A DNA stretch of 64,000 nucleotides from positions 62,001 through 126,000 of the forward strand of contig CAYLZD010000003.1 of assembly GCA_964388275.1 (NCBI GenBank). Reading direction: 5' to 3'. The stretch comes from JARYLZ01 sp964388275 (GTDB lineage Bacteria; Bacteroidota; Ignavibacteria; SZUA-365). A program made the translations under genes and the position numbers. Below are positions 48,499 to 56,100 of the stretch, one piece after another. Position 1 is the first letter of the stretch; each line of letters opens with the position of its first letter. The notes below the pieces were generated by a model that was not told the DNA's origin, searched no databases, and saw nothing but the letters and a program-made list of their open reading frames with translations.

Positions 48499-49833
48499 AT
48501 GGCGAAACAGGACGGGAAAAACAGAGCATCAACGAAACGCAGGCGAACCGTCTCGATCATAACGCTCGGTTGCTCCAAGAATGTTGTCGACTCCGAGGTC
48601 CTGCTGAGGCAGATCGAGGCCAACAGGCTGGTTATCGCCGACGATCCGAACAACACCGATACGCTCATCGTCAATACCTGCGGTTTCATCGATGCGGCGA
48701 AGGAGGAATCGATCGGAGTCATACTGCAAGCAGCGGAACGCAAAAAGCTCGGCAAATTGAGGCGCCTCATCGTCGCCGGCTGCCTATCCGAACGATACCG
48801 CAGCGAACTCGAAAAAGAGATTCCGGAAGTCGACGGGTTTTTCGGTGTGACGGACTTCGGACGGATTCTCGAAATGCTCGGCGGCAGTTACAGAACTGAG
48901 CTGCTCGGCGAACGTCGCCTTTCCACACCTTCGCATTTCGCATGGCTGAAAATATCCGAGGGCTGCGGCAATCCGTGTTCCTTCTGCGCCATCCCTCTGA
49001 TGCGGGGCGGACTTGCATCCCGCCTGCCCGGCGACATACTGGCGGAGGCGCGCCTTCTGGCCCGGCAGGGAGTCCGCGAGGTCGCGCTCATTGCGCAGGA
49101 CACGACGGCCTACGGATTGGATCTTTTCGGCGAGCGGCGCCTTGCCCGGCTGCTGGAAGATCTCGTTAAAACAGACGGTCTCGACTGGATTCGTCTCATG
49201 TACGCTTATCCGGCAAAGTTTCCCGCGGAAGTGCTGGATGTGATGAGGGAACACGCATCCATCTGCAGATACATCGATATCCCGGTTCAGCACAGTTCCG
49301 ACTCCGTTCTTCGTTCCATGCGCCGAGGGATTACACGGGCGGCCACGCTTGAACTGCTTCGGCGGATACGCGAGAAAGTCCCGGGCGTCGCCTTGCGCAC
49401 ATCGCTTATCGTCGGCTATCCCGGCGAAACGGAACGTGACTTCGAGGACTTGTGCGGCTTCGTGAGGGAATTGCGTTTCGAGCGGCTCGGCGTCTTTGCG
49501 TATTCCTCCGAGGAAGGCACCCCCGCCGCGGAACTGGGCGATCCCCTGCCTCCCGCCGAGAAGGAGGCACGCAGAAGCGTCATTATGGACATTCAATCGG
49601 AAATCTCCCTCGCGCGCAACCGTTCGCTTATAGGCGCGACGCTCAAGGTGCTGATCGATCGAATCGAAGACGGCATGGCGGTCGGACGAACCGAGCATGA
49701 CGCTCCGGAGATCGACAACGAAACTCACGTACCGCTGGAATCTTTTTCGACGCGCCCGTTGCCCGGGACTTTTCTTTCAGTTAGAATTGTTGGAGCAGAC
49801 GAACACGACCTGTTCGGAACAAACGCGGAGTAA
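48499..49833 (+). CDS. rimO: Ribosomal protein S12 methylthiotransferase RimO
   Basis: Radical-SAM enzyme that methylthiolates the beta carbon of an aspartate in ribosomal protein S12. The 444-residue protein has the N-terminal UPF0004 domain with three cluster cysteines (ITLGCSKNVVDSE, VNTCGFIDAAKEESI, VAGCLSERY). The radical-SAM CxxxCxxC follows in SEGCGNPCSFCAIPLMRG, then the barrel (RTSLIVGYPGETERDFE) and a C-terminal TRAM domain. All six Fe-S ligands are present. It is tightly packed between kdsB and the GWxTD gene. Confidence 0.95.
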   Translation: MAKQDGKNRASTKRRRTVSIITLGCSKNVVDSEVLLRQIEANRLVIADDPNNTDTLIVNTCGFIDAAKEESIGVILQAAERKKLGKLRRLIVAGCLSERYRSELEKEIPEVDGFFGVTDFGRILEMLGGSYRTELLGERRLSTPSHFAWLKISEGCGNPCSFCAIPLMRGGLASRLPGDILAEARLLARQGVREVALIAQDTTAYGLDLFGERRLARLLEDLVKTDGLDWIRLMYAYPAKFPAEVLDVMREHASICRYIDIPVQHSSDSVLRSMRRGITRAATLELLRRIREKVPGVALRTSLIVGYPGETERDFEDLCGFVRELRFERLGVFAYSSEEGTPAAELGDPLPPAEKEARRSVIMDIQSEISLARNRSLIGATLKVLIDRIEDGMAVGRTEHDAPEIDNETHVPLESFSTRPLPGTFLSVRIVGADEHDLFGTNAE

Positions 49834-49836
49834 CCA

Positions 49837-51150
49837 ATGCGCCTTTCATCCGACATCTGCAAAGCGTGGGCGCTGTTGCTTGCCCTGATACCGGCCTCTC
49901 TCCAGGGACAAGTGGAACAACAGCGGCCGGCCGTCCCCGGCAGATCACAACCGTTCTACTTCGATGCCATGAATTTCGCCCAGTTCGACGAGTACGGCCT
50001 GTCGAGCAGGATCGACATTTATGTGCAGATTCCCTTCGACCTGATCACTTTCGTGAGGACCTCCGACGGATATGTGGGAGCGTACACCATAACGGCGGTT
50101 GTGAGCGATGAAGAAGGCAAACGCCTGCGGGAGGAGACCTGGACGCGAAAAGTCGAGCGCAGCACGTTCGAAGGCGCTACCAATCCCAACACCAGCGATC
50201 TGACTCTGCGATCGATATCGCTGGAGCCGGGACCGGCGATCGTCGAGATATACTACGAAGACAAGGAATCGTCCAAGGAGTACAGACTCTCGCGCAGAAT
50301 CGACGTGAGAAAGTTCGACCGCAACCTGCTCGGGATCAGCGATCTCATGCTGGTTTCGAAAATCGAGGAGATGGAAGGCAAACGGAGGATATCGCCTCAT
50401 GTCAATCCCAATGTCGCCATGCTCAGCGACGGCGTTTCCGTGTTTTACGAGATATACAATCCCTTCCTGCTCGGCGAACTGGAGGTGACGCACAGAATCA
50501 CGAAAAAGCAGCAGGTCGTGATGGAAAAACGCGAGCGGCAGTCGGTGCGTCGGGGCCTCAATACCTTCGTCACGAAGATAGGATTACAGGAAATGGGCAT
50601 CGGGGCCTTCGATCTCGAACTTACGGCCGCGGTGCCGGGGGATTCGACGGGCGGCACGGTTTCGGTAAAAGCGACTCGTCCTTTCATCGTGGAATGGCTC
50701 AGCGGCGGCGCTCCGCTTTCCATCACCGACCTGGACGAAGCCATAGAGCAGCTCAGGTATTTCGCGAAGAGCGGCGAGCTGTCATACATCCGCGAACCGC
50801 AGGATGAGAAGGAACGCCGCCGGCGTTTCGAGGAATTCTGGGAAAGGAACAATCCCGCGCCCGGCTCATCCACCAACAGGGCAATGGTCGAATACTACAC
50901 CCGTATCGCCTATGCCAACGCGAACTTCGGCCATTACATCGCCGGGTGGAAAACCGACCGGGGAATGGTCTATATCATTTACGGCCCTCCGAATACCGTA
51001 GACAGGCATCCGCTGGACGTGGAATCCAAACCCTACGAAATCTGGGAATACTATGAGCTGAACAGGCGCTTCGTCTTCGTGGACGAGAGCGGATTCGGAG
51101 ATTATCGGCTGTTGTATCCCATATGGGACGACAGGAACAGGATCAGGTGA
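49837..51150 (+). CDS. Secreted GWxTD domain-containing protein
   Basis: A 437-residue exported protein: signal peptide (AWALLLALIPASLQGQ), a central beta-rich region, and a C-terminal GWxTD domain with GWKTDRGMVYIIYGPP at about residues 370-385, followed by PYEIWEYYELNRRFVFVDE. The domain is common in Bacteroidota and relatives, and its role is unknown; structural proximity to the envelope is presumed. It is the last gene of the spt-GNAT-gatC-kdsB-rimO run (3-nt spacing to rimO) and stops 11 nt from the convergent ABC exporter. Confidence 0.85.
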   Translation: MRLSSDICKAWALLLALIPASLQGQVEQQRPAVPGRSQPFYFDAMNFAQFDEYGLSSRIDIYVQIPFDLITFVRTSDGYVGAYTITAVVSDEEGKRLREETWTRKVERSTFEGATNPNTSDLTLRSISLEPGPAIVEIYYEDKESSKEYRLSRRIDVRKFDRNLLGISDLMLVSKIEEMEGKRRISPHVNPNVAMLSDGVSVFYEIYNPFLLGELEVTHRITKKQQVVMEKRERQSVRRGLNTFVTKIGLQEMGIGAFDLELTAAVPGDSTGGTVSVKATRPFIVEWLSGGAPLSITDLDEAIEQLRYFAKSGELSYIREPQDEKERRRRFEEFWERNNPAPGSSTNRAMVEYYTRIAYANANFGHYIAGWKTDRGMVYIIYGPPNTVDRHPLDVESKPYEIWEYYELNRRFVFVDESGFGDYRLLYPIWDDRNRIR

Positions 51151-51161
51151 CGTGAGGCGGG

Positions 51162-52946
51162 TTAACGGCGCACAGTTTCGCGGTTTTCCTGTTCCTTGTA
51201 CTGCAGCTGATACAGCCGGAAATAGATGCCGCCCAGTTCCAGCAGCTCCTGATGCGTGCCCTGCTCCCGTATGCGGCCTTTATGCATGACCAGTATCTTG
51301 TCCGCGTTGCGTATCGTCGAGAGCCTGTGCGCGATGACTATGGAGGTGCGTCCTCTCAGCATACGCTCGATCGCCCGTTGAATCAACTGCTCGGATTCGG
51401 TGTCTATGCTCGATGTCGCCTCGTCGAGTATCAGAATCTCGGGATCGTAAGCCAGTGCCCGGGCAAAAGCCAGCAGTTGCTTCTGCCCGACCGATAGTGT
51501 CGCGCCCCTCTCCTTGACTTCCGTCGCATAGCCGCCGGGGAGGCGTTCGATGAAGCCGTCCGCGCCCGCCAACGCCGCAACCTCGCGCACCCGCTCCATG
51601 CCGATGCTTTCATCGCCCAGTGTAATATTGTCCGCGATGTTGCCTGAGAACAGGAACACATCCTGCAGCACCACGCCGATATGCCTCCGCAGTTCCGGCG
51701 TCGGAATCTCCCGGATGTCGCGCCCGCCGATGTATATTGCTCCCGCCTTTATGTCGTAGAGACGGCCCAGCAGGCTGATTATCGTGGTTTTCCCGGCGCC
51801 CGTGGCGCCCACAATGGCGACGGTCGATCCGCGTTTGATCGTGAACGAGACGTCGCGGAGCACGTAGTCGTCTCCGTTATACGCGAAATTCACGTTTCGG
51901 AATTCCACGTCGCCGTCGAGAGCGGAGAGCTTCGAGCCCGGCGCCGGTTCCGGCAGCACGGCTTCGTCGTCGATCAGCTTGAAAATCCTCTCGGAAGACG
52001 CCATTGCGCTTTGCATGATGTTGTATTTCTCTGAGAGGTCGCGCACCGGCCTGAAAAACATTTCCGTGTATTGGATGAAGCTGATCAGGGTTCCAAGCGT
52101 CATCAAACCCGAGAGAATGTTCTGCCCGGCGTACCAGATTATCAGGGCGACGGCGAGCGAACTCAGGAAATCGACCGTCGGAAAGAAAACCGCGTAATAG
52201 AACACCGACTTGACATTGGCTTCGGTGTGCGCCCTGTTGATGTCTTCGTGAGCGGCTGTCTCAGCCTGCTCCCTGCCGAAAAGTTGCACCGTGCTCATGC
52301 CCGAAACCCGTTCCTGCGTGAAGCTGTTGAGGCGCGCGACCTCGAAACGGATGTCGCGGTACGTCTCCCGCACCCTCTTCCTGAAAAGAAAGGTTGCATA
52401 GACCAGCAGCGGAAGCACGCTCAAAGTCACCAGGGCCAGCCCCCAGTCGATCATGAACATGAAGATGACGATCCAGATGATGATGAAAACGTCCGCGAAT
52501 ACCGTGACGAGGCCCGATGAGAACATTTCGTTCAGGACCTCCACATCCCCTGTTACTCTTGTGACCAGGCGGCCCACGGGATTCCTGTCGAAAAACGAGA
52601 GCGACATCCGCTGCAGCTTGCGGTATATCTGCATCCTGATGTCGAAAATCGTGTGCTGGCCGATCCATTGAGTGAAATAGGTCATCACATACTGCACTAT
52701 TCCCTGCAGCAGCAGCGAACCGAGCAGCAGGACGGCGATGAGCAACAAGCCGTTCGAATCCTTGTTCGCGATATGCTCATCCACCGCTATCCGCGTCAGG
52801 TAAGGTCGCAAGGGGCCGAGCGCCGAAATCAGGACAGTCAGGAGTATAGCTCCGGCTATGTGAAAGCGGTACGGTTTCGAATAAGTCAACAGCCGCCTCA
52901 TCAAGCGGCCGTCGTATGCTTTGCCGAGAATTTCGTCTTCTTGCAT
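51162..52946 (-). CDS. ABC exporter, fused permease and ATPase (MsbA/BmrA-like)
   Basis: A 594-residue half-transporter with six transmembrane helices (residues about 30-320) and an ATPase domain. The ATPase domain has Walker A GATGAGKTT, a Q-loop near VLQDVFLFSGNI, the signature as TLSVGQKQL (LSVGQ rather than the canonical LSGGQ), Walker B ILILDEATSSID and H-loop IAHRLST. It likely works as a homodimer. Substrates of such exporters include lipids, drugs and LPS precursors. Convergence with the sphingolipid/LPS-related operon makes lipid export possible but unproven. A TTC-rich heptamer repeat lies upstream. Confidence 0.9.
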   Translation of the reverse strand: MQEDEILGKAYDGRLMRRLLTYSKPYRFHIAGAILLTVLISALGPLRPYLTRIAVDEHIANKDSNGLLLIAVLLLGSLLLQGIVQYVMTYFTQWIGQHTIFDIRMQIYRKLQRMSLSFFDRNPVGRLVTRVTGDVEVLNEMFSSGLVTVFADVFIIIWIVIFMFMIDWGLALVTLSVLPLLVYATFLFRKRVRETYRDIRFEVARLNSFTQERVSGMSTVQLFGREQAETAAHEDINRAHTEANVKSVFYYAVFFPTVDFLSSLAVALIIWYAGQNILSGLMTLGTLISFIQYTEMFFRPVRDLSEKYNIMQSAMASSERIFKLIDDEAVLPEPAPGSKLSALDGDVEFRNVNFAYNGDDYVLRDVSFTIKRGSTVAIVGATGAGKTTIISLLGRLYDIKAGAIYIGGRDIREIPTPELRRHIGVVLQDVFLFSGNIADNITLGDESIGMERVREVAALAGADGFIERLPGGYATEVKERGATLSVGQKQLLAFARALAYDPEILILDEATSSIDTESEQLIQRAIERMLRGRTSIVIAHRLSTIRNADKILVMHKGRIREQGTHQELLELGGIYFRLYQLQYKEQENRETVRR

Positions 52947-53080
52947 ATGCTGGATGTCCTCGCGGCGCCTGCCGCATCACAACAAAACAATATATTGAAA
53001 CGGATGGTTCAATCCGTTAGACGTTGGACGCAAGAACGATCCGTCGGGCGAAAGACCTCAACCAGCGCCCCTTCCCCCTT

Positions 53081-53118
53081 CACTCTTCACTCTTCACCCT
53101 TCACCCTTCACCCTTCAC
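53081..53118. repeat. Heptanucleotide tandem repeat
   Basis: Five perfect-period heptamers, CACTCTT twice then CACCCTT three times, end in CAC; a degenerate CCCCCTT unit precedes them. The array sits in the 222-nt gap between the ABC exporter start and the stop of the giant T9SS gene. No gene is seen in the gap. Short heptamer arrays are prone to slippage. Confidence 0.9.
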
Positions 53119-53168
53119 GCCGGAAAAACGTCAAAAGTCAGCCACGCGTAATACCGGTCAAAGCCCGC

Positions 53169-56100
53169 TCACCTCGCCAGCACTATTCTCCTGGTCCTTA
53201 CCTCCGTCCCCGCCGTAACGACACAAGTATAGATACCGGCCGGAAGATCCCGGGCGAAAAACACGGTTGAATGAACGCCGGCTGTCAGAACCCCATCATG
53301 TAACACAGCGGTTTCGCGCCCGGCCTCGTCCATTATCCGCACCTTCACGTGCCGATCCGACGGCAGCGTGAATGATATCGTCGAGGACGCATTGAACGGA
53401 TTAGGATAGTTCGCGAGCAATCCGAAGCCCTCAGCCCCGGGCCGCATCATCACGAGCACTTCCTGAGAATGTTCGCAGGCGCCGTCCCTATAGACGATTC
53501 TCAGGCGGTACCGGCATTCCGCCGCCTTCCGGGGTTCTCCGTCGATGAAAGCGTAGTCCCTCGCGAGATCCGACGATCCGCCGGCGTCCACAGCGCCGAT
53601 GTACTCCCAATCACCCGTCGTCCGGCGCTGCACCTCGAAGCGCAGAGTGTTCAGCTCGGAGGCGGTCTTCCACGCCAGATGCACGGCGTCGCCGCGCAAG
53701 TGAGCTGTGAACGCCGTCAGTTCGACCGGCAGGGGATTCGTGGCGTCGGTGAGAGCGAAGTCGGAAAACGATGTCAAGCCGGTCATCGTGACCGTCTTGT
53801 TGGAAGTGTTCGCGGCCGACGCCGACAGGTAACTCCATATGCCGCCGTCGCGTTTTGCGAGCCGGATGCTGGATTCCGACGAAATGGTCCCCAGCCAGGC
53901 GGGCGAATAACCGAAAGTGATGTCGTACGTGTATCCGCTGCCGCCCGTGGCCGTCACGGCCGCGTAGGCGTTGCTGTATTTGCCCGCGAGCGGTGCGGGA
54001 GGATTGTCGCCCGAGTAGTAGCGGAAATCGACCGATGCGGGCACGGTTCCTCCCGAGCCCCAGCTGATGACGGCGAGATTCTGACCGGCGAAGCTGAACA
54101 CTGTGGCGCCGTTGGCGGCCGGCGCGCCGGTGACCGCGGCTGACGGCGGTGTTGTGGACGTCGTGAATTCATCGGCGCCGATGTCGACGGCCATGCCCTG
54201 CGTCACCGACCTCACACCGCTGCTGTGGAAGTCGTCCGCCGTGGAGTCGGCCGCGGGTCCGGCTATTCCCTTTCCGTTGACGGTCCAGCAGACCGCATTC
54301 GTCGAATCTATCATGAGATCACCGTCGGCGGCGTCGCGGAACAGGCTCGACGGGGAAATGGAAGCGGCCGGGAGATACAGGCTGTAGGAATCCCCGGCGC
54401 TGTTCGATTTGAACAATTCGAAACCGTAGACCGAGTTGTTGTATGCCGCCACGGCCGACGTGTCCGGCGACACGTGGAAATTGAAGTCGGAATTCCATGC
54501 GCCGGCCACCGTGCTTCCGCAAGCCAGATGGACTCCGTTGCCCGTTCTCGCGTTGAAGTAGATGTTGTTGGCGTGTCTCACCGCGGTCGCGGCGGTGCGC
54601 GCGTAACCGTGCGAATTCGCCGCCGTAGTCCCGTTCGTTCCGGAGATCAGGCAGGTGTTGTGAAAATACCCGTTCGAGTAGACCGCGCCTCCGTCGTCCC
54701 AGATTCCCCGGACGACGGTGCCGTTCGAATACGGGGAGTTGCTGAGCGCCGCAGTATTGTTGGAGACCGTCCAATTGCCCGCGTTCACGTGAAGGCCGAC
54801 GACATAGCCGGCGCCTCCGCTGCTGTTGGTCAGACCGCTTATCGAATTGCGCGATATCGAGCCGGAGGAGGAAGCGCCTGAGACCACTATGCCCTGGCAG
54901 TAAGTGGATATGACGCCCGGGCTGCCGCCGCCGCTGTTGCTCAGACGCGCGATGCGGTTCCCCTCGATAACCTGCCCTGAATTGATCGAACTCGACATTA
55001 TCCCGAACATGGCGCCGTTGGTGATCGTCGTGGACGCCGATGCGGAGGATAGATCCATGACGGTATTGTTCGACATGTTGACCGGACCACCCCCGTGCAA
55101 TATCCCGCCCATGATGTGCGCGCCGCTGTTCGTCGCCGTGACGTTCGCCACAACGTTGTTGCGGATGTTCACGGCGCCCGGCGCCAGGGAGTGAATGCCG
55201 ATCAACGAGCCGGATTGCGACGTGACGATGCTGTTGGACCTGGAAGGATCGCCGATCACGTTGCCCGTCACCGTTCCGATGTCGGCCATGCCGCCGTTGA
55301 CGTATATTCCGTAGAAGAGCCCGGTGCCGCTCGTGCTGGTAAACGTCATGTTCCTGATGATATTGCCCTGTATGGATGTGGGAGACGCCGGTCCGACCGT
55401 CGCCGCGATGCCGTAACAATTTGACGAGCCGCTGTTCGTCATGGGCGCTCCGGTGCAGTAGCGGGCTGTGCCGCCAATGTAATTGCCGGATATGAGGTTC
55501 GAGTGCGAAACGGCCTGCGGAACGAAATAGATGTGGAATATGCCCGTAGTCAGCGGGGATCCGCTGTTGTTGTAGAAATGGTTGTCCGTGATGGACCAGC
55601 CCTCGCCGTTGCCGGCATTGTACACGTTGACGCCGTGCGTGGTGTAATTGAAGAAATCATTGTCCGCGATCACGTTCCCCGAGTTGTATGCGCCCGAGGA
55701 TCCCAGGGCGAAGAACATTACCGTGGGCGAGCTCGCCGAGTCCGACCTGTTTCTGATCTCGTTTTCCTTTATCACGATGCCGTCGTTGCCGCTGGCGATC
55801 CCGGGACCGATCCTCAGCAGTCCGCAGGAAGCGCCGCCCGCCGCGGTCGTGTTATTGCCCTCGATAATGCAATTCCGGATTGTATCCGCAAGCGCATCGG
55901 ACTGGAAGGTCACAACGCTGTTGGCCGTCGATGCATTGACCATGCGAAGGTATCTGCCGCTTCCGTTCCAGCGGCCGTCGAAAGTGACCCCGTCCGCGCC
56001 CTCGATGCGTAACATTCCGGCGCCGCTCCTGGAGAACAGCGTCCGAACGAGGTTTGTATCCGGCGCGATGCGGACGCCGAACACGGAATTGGGCGGATCC

